Shown here piece by piece: positions 23,531-36,240 of a DNA stretch of 37,206 bases. The notes under the pieces are model-generated. The model had not been told where the DNA came from. It saw nothing but the letters and a program-made list of their open reading frames with translations, and searched no databases. A program made the position numbers and the translations under genes. This stretch comes from Saccoglossus kowalevskii (lineage: Eukaryota; Hemichordata; Enteropneusta; Harrimaniidae), in NCBI RefSeq assembly GCF_000003605.2, contig NW_003157409.1, positions 1-37,206 on the forward strand, written 5' to 3'. Each line of letters opens with the position of its first letter. The first letter of the stretch is position 1.

Positions 23531-24684
23531 ACATGGGGGTACACATGCTTCTAATCCAAACATGGGAGTACACATGCCTCTAATCCAAACATGGGAGTGT
23601 ACATGCCTCTATTCCAAAGATGGGAGAGCACATGACTCTAATGGAAACATGGGAGTGCACATGCCTTTAATCCAATCATGGAAGTACACATGGCTCTAAT
23701 GCAAACATGGGAGTACACATGCCTCTATACCAATCTGGGAATAAACATGGCTCTAATTCAAACACGGGAGTGCATAAGCCTCTAATGCAAACATGGGAGT
23801 GCATATTCCTCAAATCCAAACATGGGAGTACACATGCCTCTAATCCAAACATATGAGTACACATGCCTCTAATCCAAACATGGCAGTACATATGCCTATA
23901 ATCAAAAAGTAGGAGTACACATGCCTCTATACCAAACTGGGAATAAACATGGCTCTAATTCAAACATGGGAGTGCATAAGCCTCTAATGCAAACATAGGA
24001 GTACACATACCTCTAATGCAAACATGGGAGTACACATGTCTCTCATCCAACATGGGAGTACACATGCCTTTATACCAAACATGGGAGTGCACATGCCTCT
24101 ATTCCAAACATGGAGGTACACAGCTATCTCATACAAACACGGGAGTACACATGCCTCTAATCCAAACATGGGAGTACATATGCCTCTATTCCAAACATGG
24201 AAGTGCACATGCCTCTAATCCAAACATGGGAGTACATATACCTCTAATCCAAACATGGGAGTACATATGCCTCTAATCCAAACATGGAAGTGCACATGCC
24301 TCTAATCCAAACATGGGAGTACACATGCCTCTAATGCAAACATGGAAGTACACATGTCTCTCATACAAACATGGGAGTACACATGCTACTAATCCAATTA
24401 TGGGAGTACATATGCCTCTAATCCAAACATGGGAGTACGCATGCCTCCATTCCAAACATGGGAGTACACATGCATCTAATCCACACATGGGAGTACACAT
24501 GCCTTATTCCAAACATGGGAGTACACATGCCTCTAATCCAAACACGGGAGAACACATGACTCAATCCAAACATGCGAGTACATATGACTCAGGTCAAACA
24601 TGGGAGTGCATATGCCTCTAATCCAAACATGGGAGTACACATGCCTCTATTCTAAACATGGGAGTACATATGACTCTATTCCAA
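23531..24684. repeat. HOR-B unit, 1,154-bp version, second copy
   Basis: This matches 3319-4472 at a constant spacing of 20,212 bp, including the private one-base deletion tcatccaacatggg near 24050. The next B start is exactly 1,154 bp on. Confidence 0.86.
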
Positions 24685-25780
24685 ACATGGGGGTACACAT
24701 GCTTCTAATCCAAACATGGGAGTACACATGCCTCTAATCCAAACATGGGAGTGTACATGCCTCTATTCCAAAGATGGGAGAGCACATGACTCTAATGGAA
24801 ACATGGGAGTGCACATGCCTTTAATCCAAACATGGAAGTACACATGGCTCTAATGCAAACATGGGAGTACACATGCCTCTATACCAATCTGGGAATAAAC
24901 ATGGCTCTAATTCAAACACGGGAGTGCATAAGCCTCTAATGCAAACATAGGAGTGCATATTCCTCAAATCCAAACATGGGAGTACACATGCCTCTAATCC
25001 AAACATATGAGTACACATGCCTCTAATCCAAACATGGCAGTACATATGCCTATAATCAAAACGTAGGAGTACACATGCCTCTATACCAAACTAGGAATAA
25101 ACATGGCTCTAATTCAAACATGGGAGTGCATAAGCCTCTAATGCAAACATAAGAGTACACATGCCTCTAATGCAAACATGGGAGTACACATGTCTCTCAT
25201 CCAACATGGGAGTACACATGCCTTTATACCAAACATGGGAGTGCACATGCCTCTATTCCAAACATGGAGGTACACAGCTATCTCATACAAACACGGGAGT
25301 ACACATGCCTCTAATCCAAACATGGGAGTACATATGTCTCTATTCCAAACATGGAAGTGCACATGCCTCTAATCCAAACATGGGAGTACATATACCTCTA
25401 ATCCAAACAAGGGAGTACATATGCCTCTAATCCAAACATGGAAGTGCACATGCCTCTAATCCAAACATGGGAGTACACATGCCTCTAATGCAAACATGGA
25501 AGTACACATGTCTCTCATACAAACATGGGAGTACACATGCTACTAATCCAATTATGGGAGTACATATGCCTCTAATCCAAACATGGGAGCACACATGCCT
25601 TAATCCAAACATGGGAGTACACATGCCTCTAATCCAAACACGGGAGAACACATGACTCAATCCAAACATGCGAGTACACATGACTCTGGTCAAACATGGG
25701 AGTGCATATGCCTCTAATCCAAACATGGGAGTACACATGCCTCTATTCTGAACATGGGAGTACATATGACTCAATTCCAA
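24685..25780. repeat. HOR-B reference unit, 1,096 bp, 38 monomers
   Basis: This is the most regular B unit. By my count it has 38 monomers, five of them 28 bp (1,097 bp), and one private A is lost in tcatccaacatggg at about 25200, giving 1,096. In order the landmarks are acatgggggtac, gtgtacatgcc, agatgggagagc, ggctctaatgc, tctgggaataaac, gtgcataagcc, gtgcatattcc, acatatgag, ggcagtac, acgtaggag, ctaggaataaac, ctctcatcc, tttatacc, cagctatctc, gtacatatacc, acaaggg, gctactaatcc, ttatggg, acacgggagaac, acatgcgag and ctctattctg. Confidence 0.87.
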
Positions 25781-27087
25781 ACATGGGGGTACACATGCTT
25801 CTAATCCAAACATGGGAGTACACATGCCTCTAATCCAAACATGGGAGTGTACATACCTCTATTCCAAAGATGGGAGAGCACATGACTCTAATGGAAACAT
25901 GGGAGTGCACATGCCTTTAATCCAAACATGGAAGTATACATGGCTCTAATGCAAACATGGGAGTACACATGCCTCTATACCAATCTGGGAATAAACATGG
26001 CTCTAATTCAAACACGGGAGTGCATAAGCCTCTAATGCAAACATAGGAGTGCATATTCCTCAAATCCAAACATGGGAGTACACATGCCTCTAATCCAAAC
26101 ATATGAGTACACATGCCTCTAATCCAAACATGGCAGTACATATGCTTATAATCAAAACGTGGGAGTACACATGCCTCTATACCAAACTGGGAATAAACAT
26201 GGCTCTAATTCAAACATGGGAGTGCATAAGCCTCTAATGCAAACATAGGAGTACACATGCCTCTAATGCAAACATGGGAGTACACATGTCTCTCATCCAA
26301 ACATGGGAGTACACATGCCTTTATACCAAACATGGCAGTGCACATGCCTCTATTTCAAACATGGAGGTACACAGCTATCTCATACAAACACGGGAGTACA
26401 CATGCCTCTAATCCAAACATAGGAGTACATATGCCTCTAATCCAAACATGGAAGTGCACATGCCTCTAATCCAAACATGGGAGTACATATACCTCTAATC
26501 CAAACAAGGGAGTACATATGCCTCTAATCCAAACATGGAAGTGCACATGCCTCCATTCCAAGCATGGGAGTACACATGCCTCTAATCCAAACATGGAAGT
26601 ACACATGTCTCTCATACAAACATGGGAGTACACATGCTACTAATCCAATTATGGGAGTACACATGCCTCTAATGCAAACATGGGAGGACACATGTCTCTC
26701 ATCCAAACATGGGAGTACACATGCCTTTATACCAAACATGGGAGTGCACATGCCTCTATTCCAAACATGGAGGTACACAGCTATCTCATACAAACACGGG
26801 AGTACACATGCTACTAATCCAATTATGGGAGTACATACATGTATGCCTCTAATCCAAACATGGGAGTACACATGCCTTAATCCAAACATGGGAGTACATA
26901 TGACTCGGGTCAAACATGGGAGTACTTATGCCTCTAATCCAAACATGGGAGTACACATGCCTCCATTCCAAACATGGGAGTACACATGCATCTGATGCAC
27001 ACATGGGAGTACACATGCCTCTAATCCAAACATGGGAGTACATATGCCTATAATCAAAACATGGGAGTACACATGCCTCTAATCCAA
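25781..27087. repeat. HOR-B run and bridge to HOR-A
   Basis: A further B unit is extended by a repeated cagctatctcatac and gctactaatcc section. The core expansion gtacatacatgtatgc is at 26831-26846. It matches 8849-9412 at spacing 17,675 bp. It ends in the gtacttatgc bridge before the A start at 27088. Confidence 0.76.
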
Positions 27088-27746
27088 ACATCGGAGTACA
27101 TGTGCCTTAATCCAAACATGGGAGTACATATGACTCGGGTCAAACATGGGAGTACATATGCCTCTAATCCAAACATGGGAGTACGCATGCCTCCATTCCA
27201 AACATGGGAGTACACATGCATCTAATCCACACATGGGAGTACACATGCCTCTAATCCAAACATGGGAGTACACATGCCTCTAATGCAAACATGGTAGGAC
27301 ACACACCTCTAATCCAAACATGGGAGTACACATGCCTTATTCCAAACATGGGAGTACACATGCCTCTAATCCAAACACGGGAGAACACATGACTCAATCC
27401 AAACATGCGAGTACATATGACTCAGGTCAAACATGGGAGTGCATATGCCTCTAATCCAAACATGGGAGTACACATGCCTCTATTCTAAACATGGGAGTAC
27501 ATATGACTCTATTCCAAACATGGGAGTACACATGACTTAATCCAAACATGGGAGTACATATGACTCGGGTCAAACATGGGAGTACATATGCCTCTAATCC
27601 AATCATGGGAGTACACATGCCTCCATTCCAAGCATGGGAGTACACATGCATCTAATCCACACAAGGGAGTACACATGCCTCTAATCCAAACATGGGAGTA
27701 CACATGCCTTAATCCAAACATGGGAGCACACATGCCTCTAATCCAA
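27088..27746. repeat. HOR-A complete unit, 659 bp
   Basis: This is a full 23-mer. Monomer 16 has gacttaatcc (27534), shared with the unit at 10505 and not with its immediate tandem neighbour. Homogenisation here has therefore not been purely between adjacent copies. Confidence 0.9.
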
Positions 27747-28405
27747 ACATCGGAGTACATGTGCCTTAATCCAAACATGGGAGTACATATGACTCGGGTC
27801 AAACATGGGAGTACATATGCCTCTAATCCAAACATGGGAGTACGCATGCCTCCATTCCAAACATGGGAGTACACATGCATCTAATCCACACATGGGAGTA
27901 CACATGCCTCTAATCCAAACATGGGAGTACACATGCCTCTAATGCAAACATGGTAGGACACACACCTCTAATCCAAACATGGGAGTACACATGCCTTATT
28001 CCAAACATGGGAGTACACATGCCTCTAATCCAAACACGGGAGAACACATGACTCAATCCAAACATGCGAGTACATATGACTCAGGTCAAACATGGGAGTG
28101 CATATGCCTCTAATCCAAACATGGGAGTACACATGCCTCTATTCTAAACATGGGAGTACATATGACTCTATTCCAAACATGGGAGTACACATGCCTTAAT
28201 CCAAACATGGGAGTACATATGACTCGGGTCAAACATGGGAGTACATATGCCTCTAATCCAATCATGGGAGTACACATGCCTCCATTCCAAGCATGGGAAT
28301 ACACATGCATCTAATCCACACAAGGAAGTACACATGCCTCTAATCCATACATGGGAGTACACATGCCTTAATCCAAACATGGGAGCACACATGCCTCTAA
28401 TCCAA
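27747..28405. repeat. HOR-A complete unit, 659 bp
   Basis: This is a full 23-mer and the partner of 1137-1795 at spacing 26,610 bp. A few private substitutions are seen: gcatgggaatac, acaaggaagtac and ccatacatggg around 28290-28350. Confidence 0.9.
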
Positions 28406-29044
28406 ACATCGGAGTACATGTGCCTTAATCCAAACATGGGAGTACATATGACTCGGGTCAAACATGGGAGTACATATGCCTCTAATCCAAACATGGGAGT
28501 ACGCATGCCTCCATTCCAAACATGGGAGTACACATGCATCTAATCCACACATGGGAGTACACATGCCTCTAATCCAAACATGGGAGTACACATGCCTCTA
28601 ATGCAAACATGGTAGGACACACACCTCTAATCCAAACATGGGAGTACACATGCCTTATTCCAAACATGGGAGTACACATGCCTCTAATCCAAACACGGGA
28701 GAACACATGACTCAATCCAAACATGCGAGTACATATGACTCAGGTCAAACATGGGAGTGCATAGGCCTCTAATCCAAACATGGGAGTACACATGCCTCTA
28801 TTCTAAACATGGGAGTACATATGACTCTATTCCAAACATGGGAGTACATATGCCTCTAATCCAAACATGGGAGTACACATGCCTTAATCCAAACATGGGA
28901 GTACATATGACTCGGGTCAAACATGGGAGTACATATGCCTCTAATCCAATCATGGGAGTACACATGCCTCCATTCCAAACATGGGAGTACACATGCATCT
29001 AATCCACACAAGGGAGTACACATGCCTCTAATCCAAACATGGGA
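28406..29044. repeat. HOR-A unit, truncated, partner of 1796-2434
   Basis: Monomers 1-21 with the same extra monomer after 15 and the same exit into cassette C. One private change is cataggcc at about 28762. Confidence 0.85.
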
Positions 29045-29554
29045 GCACACTTGCCTATAATCCAAACATGGGAGTGCATATGCCTCTAATCTAAACATGG
29101 GAGTACATATGCCTCTAATCCAAACATGGGAGTGCATATGCCTCAAATCCAAACACGGGAGTGCATATGCCTCTAATCTAAACATTAGAGTACATATGCC
29201 TCTAATCCAAACATGGGAGTGCATATGCCTCAAATCCAAACACGGGAGTACACATGCCTCTTATCCAAACATAGGAGTACACATACCTCTAATGCAAACA
29301 TGGGAGTACGTATGCCTATAATCCAAATATGGGAGTACACGTGCCTTAATCCAAACATGGGAGTACACATGCCTTAATCCAAAAATGAGAGTACACATGC
29401 CTCTAATCCAAACACGGGAGAACACATGCCTCAATCCAAACATGCGAGTACATATGACTCAGGTCAAACATGGGAGTGCATATGCCTCTAATCCAAACAT
29501 GGGAGTACACATGCCTCTATTCTAAACATGGGAGTACATATGACTCTATTCCAA
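29045..29554. repeat. Cassette C, second copy
   Basis: Same 87-bp doubling and acattagag monomer as at 2435-2944, at spacing 26,610 bp. A single substitution (aaatatggg at about 29327) was noticed. Confidence 0.82.
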
Positions 29555-30448
29555 ACATGGGGGTACACATGCTTCTAATCCAAACATGGGAGTACACATG
29601 GCACTAATCCAAACATGGGAGTGCACATGCCTCTATTCCAAATATGGGAGAGCACATGCCTCTAATGGAAACATAGGAGTACACATGCATCTAATCCAAA
29701 CATGGGAGTACACATGCCTCTATTCCAAACATGGAGGTACACAGCGTTCTCATGCAAACATGGGAGTACACATGCCTCTATACCAAACTGGGAATAAACA
29801 TGGCTCTAATTCAAACATTTGGATGCATAAACCTCTAATCCAAACATGGGAGTACACATGCCTTAATCCAAACATGGGAGTACATAATACTCGGGTCAAA
29901 CATGGGAGTATATATGCCTCTAATCCAAACATGGGAGTACACATGCCTCTATTCCAAACATGGGAGTACACATGCCTCTCATCCAAACATGGGAGTACAC
30001 ATGCCTTAATCCAAACATGGGTGTACTCATGGCTCTAGTGCAAATATGGAGTGCACTTGCCTCTAATTCAAACATAGGAATACACATGGCTCTATTCCAA
30101 ACATGGGACTACACATGCCTCTATTCCAAACATGGAGGTACACAGCTATCTCATACAAACACGGGAGTACACATGCCTCTAATCCAAACATGGGAGTACA
30201 TATGCATCTAATCCAAACATGGAAGTGCACATGCCTCTAATCCAAACATGGGAGTACATATACCTCTAATCCAAACAAGGGAGTACATATGCCTCTAATC
30301 CAAACATGGAAGTGCACATGCCTCTAACCCAAACATGGGAGTACACATGCCTCTAATGCACACATGGGAGTACACATGCCTCTAATCCAAACATGGGAGT
30401 ACATATGCCTATAATCAAAACATGGGAGTACACATGCCTCTAATCCAA
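29555..30448. repeat. Full cassette D and HOR-B bridge
   Basis: The B start leads into D, including the two monomers missing at 3112 (cagcgttctc type). The tacataatactcggg variant is at about 29881. From about 29724 it matches 22404 onward at spacing 7,320 bp. This block therefore combines matches to two different distant loci. Confidence 0.78.
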
Positions 30449-30878
30449 ACATCGGAGTACATGTGCCTTAATCCAAACATGGGAGTACATATGACTCGGG
30501 TCAAACATGGGAGTACATATGCCTCTAATCCAAACATGGGAGTACGCATGCCTCCATTCCAAACATGGGAGTACACATGCATCTAATCGACACATGGGAG
30601 TACACATGCCTCTATTCCAAACATGGGAGTACACATGCCTCTAATGCAAACATGGTAGGACACACACCTCTAATCCAAACATGGGAGTACACATGCCTTA
30701 TTCCAAACATGGGAGTACACATGCCTCTAATCCAAACACGGGAGAACACATGACTCAATCCAAACATGCGAGTACATATGACTCAGGTCAAACATGGGAG
30801 TGCATATGCCTCAAATCCAAACATGGGAGTGCACATGCCTCTATTCTAAACATGGGAGTACATATGACTCTATTCCAA
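30449..30878. repeat. HOR-A fragment, monomers 1-15
   Basis: A start at acatcggag, complete through monomer 15, then the B start at 30879. A gcatctaatcgac variant at about 30590 is private. Confidence 0.8.
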
Positions 30879-32956
30879 ACATGGGGGTACACATGCTTCT
30901 AATCCAAACATGGGAGTACACATGCCTCTAATCCAAACATGGGAGTGTACATGCCTCTATTCCAAAGATGGGAGAGCACATGACTCTAATGGAAACATGG
31001 GAGTGCACATGCCTTTAATCCAAACATGGAAGTACACATGGCTCTAATGCAAACATGGGAGTACACATGACTCTATACCAATCTGGGAATAAACATGGCT
31101 CTAATTCAAACACGGGAGTGCATAAGCCTCTAATGCAAACATAGGAGTGCATATTCCTCAAATCCAAACATGGGAGTACACATGCCTCTAATCCAAACAT
31201 ATGAGTACACATGCCTCTAATCCAAACATGGCAGTACATATGCCTATAATCAAAACGTGGGAGTACACATGCCTCTATACCAAACTGGGAATAAACATGG
31301 CTCTAATTCAAACATGGGAGTGCATAAGCCTCAAATGCAAACATAGGAGTACACACCTCTCTAATCCAAACATGGGAGTACACATGCCTTTAATCCAAAC
31401 ATGGAAGTACACATGCCTCTAATGCAAACATGGCAGTACACATGCCTCTATACCAAACTGGGAATAAACATGGCTCTAATTCAAACATGGGAGTGCATAA
31501 GCCTCTAATGCAAACATAGGAGTACACATACCTCTAATGCAAACATGGGTGTACACATGTCTCTCATCCAAACATGGGAGTAAACATGCCTTTATACCAA
31601 ACATGGGAGTGCACATGCCTCTATTCCAAACATGGAGGTACACAGCTGTCTCATACAAACACGGGAGTACACAGCTGTCTCATACAAACACGGGAGTACA
31701 CGTGCCTCTAATCCAAACATGGGAGTACATATGCCTCTAATCCAAACATGGAAGTGCACATGCCTCTAATCCAAACATGGGAGTACATATACCTCTAATC
31801 CAAACAAGGGAGTACATATGCCTCTAATCCAAACATGGAAGTGCACATGCCTCTAATCCAAACATGGGAGTACACATGCCTCTACTGCAAACATGGAAGT
31901 ACACATGTCTCTCATACAAACATGGGAGTACACATGCTACTAATCCAATTATGGGAGTACATATGCCTCTAATCCAAACATGGGAGTACACATGCCTTAA
32001 TCCAAACATGGGAGTACACATGCCTCTAATCCAAACACGGGAGAACACATGACTCAATCCAAACATGCGAGTACATATGACTCGCGTCACACATGGGAGT
32101 ACACATGCCTCTAATCCAAACATGGCAGTACATATGCCTCTAATGCAAACATGGCAGTACACATGCCTCTATACCAAACTGGGAATAAACATGGCTCTAA
32201 TTCAAACATGGGAGTGCATAAGCCTCTAATGCAAACATAGGAGTACACATACCTCTAATGCAAACACGGGAGTACACATGTCTCTCATCCAAACATGGGA
32301 GTAAACATGCCTTTATACCAAACATGGGAGTGCACATGCCTCTATTCCAAACATGGAGGTACACAGCTGTCTCATTCAAACACGGGAGTACACATGCCTC
32401 TAATCCAAACATGGGAGTACATATGCCTCTAATCCAAACATGGAAGTGCACATGCCTCTAATCCAAACATGGGAGTACATATACCTCTAATCCAAACAAG
32501 GGAGTACATATGCCTCTAATCCAAACATGGAAGTGCACATGCCTCTAATCCAAACATGGGAGTACACATGCCTCTAATGCAAACATGGAAGTACACATGT
32601 CTCTCATACAAACATGGGAGTACACATGCTACTAATCCAATTATGGGAGTACATATGCCTCTAATCCAAACATGGGAGTACACATGCCTTAATCCAAACA
32701 TGGGAGTACACATGCCTCTAATCCAAACACGGGAGAACACATGACTCAATCCAAACATGCGAGTACATATGACTCAGGTCAAACATGGGAGTACTTATGC
32801 CTCTAATCCAAACATGGGAGTACACATGCCTCCATTCCAAACATGGGAGTACACATGCATCTAATGCACACATGGGAGTACACATGCCTCTAATCCAAAC
32901 ATGGAAGTACATATGCCTATAATCAAAACATGGGAGTACACATGCCTCTAATCCAA
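30879..32956. repeat. HOR-B run with local duplications
   Basis: Several consecutive B-type series. The cagctgtctcatac, acacggg monomer is doubled at about 31650-31700. The stretch from about 31443 to 32373 matches 19250-20180 at spacing 12,193 bp, including gactcgcgtcac at about 32083. It ends through gtacttatgc into an A start. No gene is present. Confidence 0.75.
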
Positions 32957-33170
32957 ACATCGGAGTACATGTGTCTTAATCCAAACATGGGAGTACATAT
33001 GACTCGTGTCAAACATGGGAGTACATATGCCTCTAATCCAAACATGGGAGTATGCATGCCTCCATTCCAAACATGGGAGTACACATGCATCTAATCCACA
33101 CATGGGAGTATACACATGCCTCTAATCCAAACATGGGAGTACACATGCCTCTAATGCAAACATGGTAGGA
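32957..33170. repeat. HOR-A fragment, monomers 1-7
   Basis: It carries the gtgtctt, gtatgcatgc and gtatacacatgc (33108-33119) variants of the 5600 and 16335 fragments, plus gactcgtgtc in monomer 2. It joins HOR-B after the acatggtagg monomer. Confidence 0.78.
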
Positions 33171-33938
33171 CACACACCTCTAATCCAAACATGGGAGTGC
33201 ATAAGCCTCAAATGCAAACATAGGAGTACACACCTCTCTAATCCAAACATGGGAGTACACATGCCTTTAATCCAAACATGGAAGTACACATGCCTCTAAT
33301 GCAAACATGGCAGTACACATGCCTCTATACCAAACTGGGAATAAACATGGCTCTAATTCAAACATGGGAGTGCATAAGCCTCTAATGCAAACATAGGAGT
33401 ACACATGCCTCTAATGCAAACATGGGAGTACACATGTCTCTCATCCAAACATGGGAGTAAACATGCCTTTATACCAAACATGGGAGTGCACATGCCTCTA
33501 TTCCAAACATGGAGGTACACAGCTGTCTCATACAAACACGGGAGTACACATGCCTCTAATCCAAACATGGGAGTACATATGCCTCTAATCCAAACATGGA
33601 AGTGCACATGCCTCTAATCCAAACATGGGAGTACATATACCTCTAATCCAAACAAGGGAGTACATATGCCTCTAATCCAAACATGGAAGTGCACATGCCT
33701 CTAATCCAAACATGGGAGTACACATGCCTCTAATGCAAACATGGAAGTACACATGCCTTAATCCAAACATGGGAGTACACATGCCTCTAATCCAAACACG
33801 GGAGAACACATGACTCAATCCAAACATGCGAGTACATATGACTCAGGTCAAACATGGGAGTGCATATGCCTCTAATCCAAACATTGGAGTACACATGCCT
33901 CTATTCTAAACATGGGAGTACATATGACTCAATTCCAA
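33171..33938. repeat. HOR-B fragment
   Basis: The gcctcaaatgc and acacacctctc monomers are followed by the B series from actgggaataaac to gaagtacac. A jump at about 33750 goes to the ccttaatccaa monomer, skipping the gctactaatcc and ttatggg monomers. Confidence 0.74.
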
Positions 33939-35036
33939 ACATGGGGGTACACATGCTTCTAATCCAAACATGGGAGTACACATGCCTCTAATCCAAACAT
34001 GGGAGTGTACATGCCTCTATTCCAAAGATGGGAGAGCACATGACTCTAATGGAAACATGGGAGTGCACATGCCTTTAATCCAAACATGGAAGTACACATG
34101 GCTCTAATGCAAACATGGGAGTACACATGCCTCTATACCAATCTGGGAATAAACATGGCTCTAATTCAAACACGGGAGTGCATAAGCCTCTAATGCAAAC
34201 ATAGGAGTGCATATTCCTCAAATCCAAACATGGAAGTACACATGCCTCTAATCCAAACATATGAGTACACATGCCTCTAATCCAAACATGGCAGTACATA
34301 TGCCTATAATCAAAACGTGGGAGTACACATGCCTCTATACCAAACTGGGAATAAACATGGCTCTAATTCAAACATGGGAGTGCATAAGCCTCTAATGCAA
34401 ACATAGGAGTACACATGCCTCTAATGCAAACATGGGAGTACACATGTCTCTCATCCAAACATGGGAGTACACATGCCTTTATACCAAACATGGGAGTGCA
34501 CATGCCTCTATTCCAAACATGGAAGTACACAGCTATCTCATACAAACACGGGAGTACACATGCCTCTAATCCAAACATGGGAGTACATATGCCTCTAATC
34601 CAAACATGGAAGTGCACATGCATCTAATCCAAACATGGGAGTACATATACCTCTAATCCAAACAAGGAAGTGCACATGCCTCTAATCCAAACATGGGAGT
34701 ACACATGCCTCTAATGCAAACATGGAAGTACACATGTCTCTCATACAAACATGGGAGTACACATGCTACTAATCCAATTATGGGAGTACATATGCCTCTA
34801 ATCCAAACATGGGAGTACACATGCCTTAATCCAAACATGGGAGTACATATGACTCGGGTCAAACATGGGAGTACTTATGCCTCTAATCCAAACATGGGAG
34901 TACACATGCCTCCATTCCAAACATGGGAGTACACATGCATCTAATGCACACATGGGAGTACACATGCCTCTAATCCAAACATGGGAGTACATATGCCTAT
35001 AATCAAAACATGGGAGTACACATGCCTCTAATCCAA
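33939..35036. repeat. HOR-B unit and bridge
   Basis: The B start is followed by the standard order. At about 34665 the acaaggg and gtgcac monomers are fused (acaaggaagtgcac), losing one monomer. It exits via ttatggg, gactcgggtcaa and gtacttatgc to the A start at 35037. Confidence 0.76.
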
Positions 35037-35639
35037 ACATCGGAGTACATGTGCCTTAATCCAAACATGGGAGTACATATGACTCGGGTCAAACATGGGA
35101 GTACATATGCCTCTAATCCAAACATGGGTGTACGCATGCCTCCATTCCAAACATGGGAGTACACATGCATCTAATCCACACATGGGAGTACACATGCCTC
35201 TAATCCAAACATGGGAGTACACATGCCTCTAATGCAAACATGGTAGGACACACACCTCTAATCCAAACATGGGAGTACACATGCCTTATTAAAAACATGG
35301 GAGTACACATGCCTCTAATCCAAACACGGGAGAACACATGCCTCTATTCTAAACATGGGAGTACATATGACTCTATTCCAAACATGGGAGTGCATATGCC
35401 TCTAATCCAAACATGGGAGTACACATGCCTTAATCCAAACATGGGAGTACATATGACTCGGGTCAAACATGGGAGTACATATGCCTCTAATCCAATCATG
35501 GAAGTACACATGCCTCCATTCCAAGCATGGGAGTACACATGCATCTAATCCACACAAGGGAGTATACATGCCTCTAATCCAAACATGGGAGTACGCATGC
35601 CTTAATCCAAACATGGGAGCACACATGCCTCTAATCCAA
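35037..35639. repeat. HOR-A unit, 603 bp after a deletion and an insertion
   Basis: Monomer 11 is fused to monomer 14 (acacgggagaacacatgcc then ctattctaa), a net loss of 85 bp. The extra monomer after 15 adds 29 bp. The result is 603 bp to the next acatcggag start, which matches the sum. Confidence 0.85.
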
Positions 35640-36240
35640 ACATCGGAGTACACATGCCTTAATCCAAACATGGGAGTACATATGACTCGGGTCAAACATG
35701 GGAGTACATATGCCTCTAATCCAAACATGGGAGTACGCATGCCTCCATTCCAAACATGGGAGTACACATGCATCTAATCCACACATGGGAGTACACATGC
35801 CTCTAATCCAAACATGGGAGTACACATGCCTCTAATGCAAATATGGTAGGACACACACCTCTAATCCAAACATGGGAGTACACATGCCTTATTCCAAACA
35901 TGGGAGTACACATGCCTCTAATCCAAACACGGGAGAACACATGACTCAATCCACACATGCGAGTACATATGACTCAGGTCAAACATGGGAGTGCATATGC
36001 CTCTAATCCAAACATGGGAGTACACATGCCTCTATTCTAAACATGGGAGTACATATGACTCTATTCCAAACATGGGAGTACATATGCCTCTAATCCAAAC
36101 ATGGGAGTACACGTGCCTTAATCCAAACATGGGAGTACATATGACTCGGGTCAAACATGGGAGTACATATGCCTCTAATCCAATCATGGGAGTACACATG
36201 CCTCCATTCCAAACATGGGAGTACACATGCATCTAATCCA
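35640..36240. repeat. HOR-A block matching the start of the window
   Basis: It shares with 135-834 the variants acatcggagtacacatgcc, aaatatggtagg and ccacacatgcgag. The spacing is 35,505 bp, falling to 35,420 bp because the first window copy has an extra 85-bp trimer. It ends where HOR-B begins. Confidence 0.82.
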
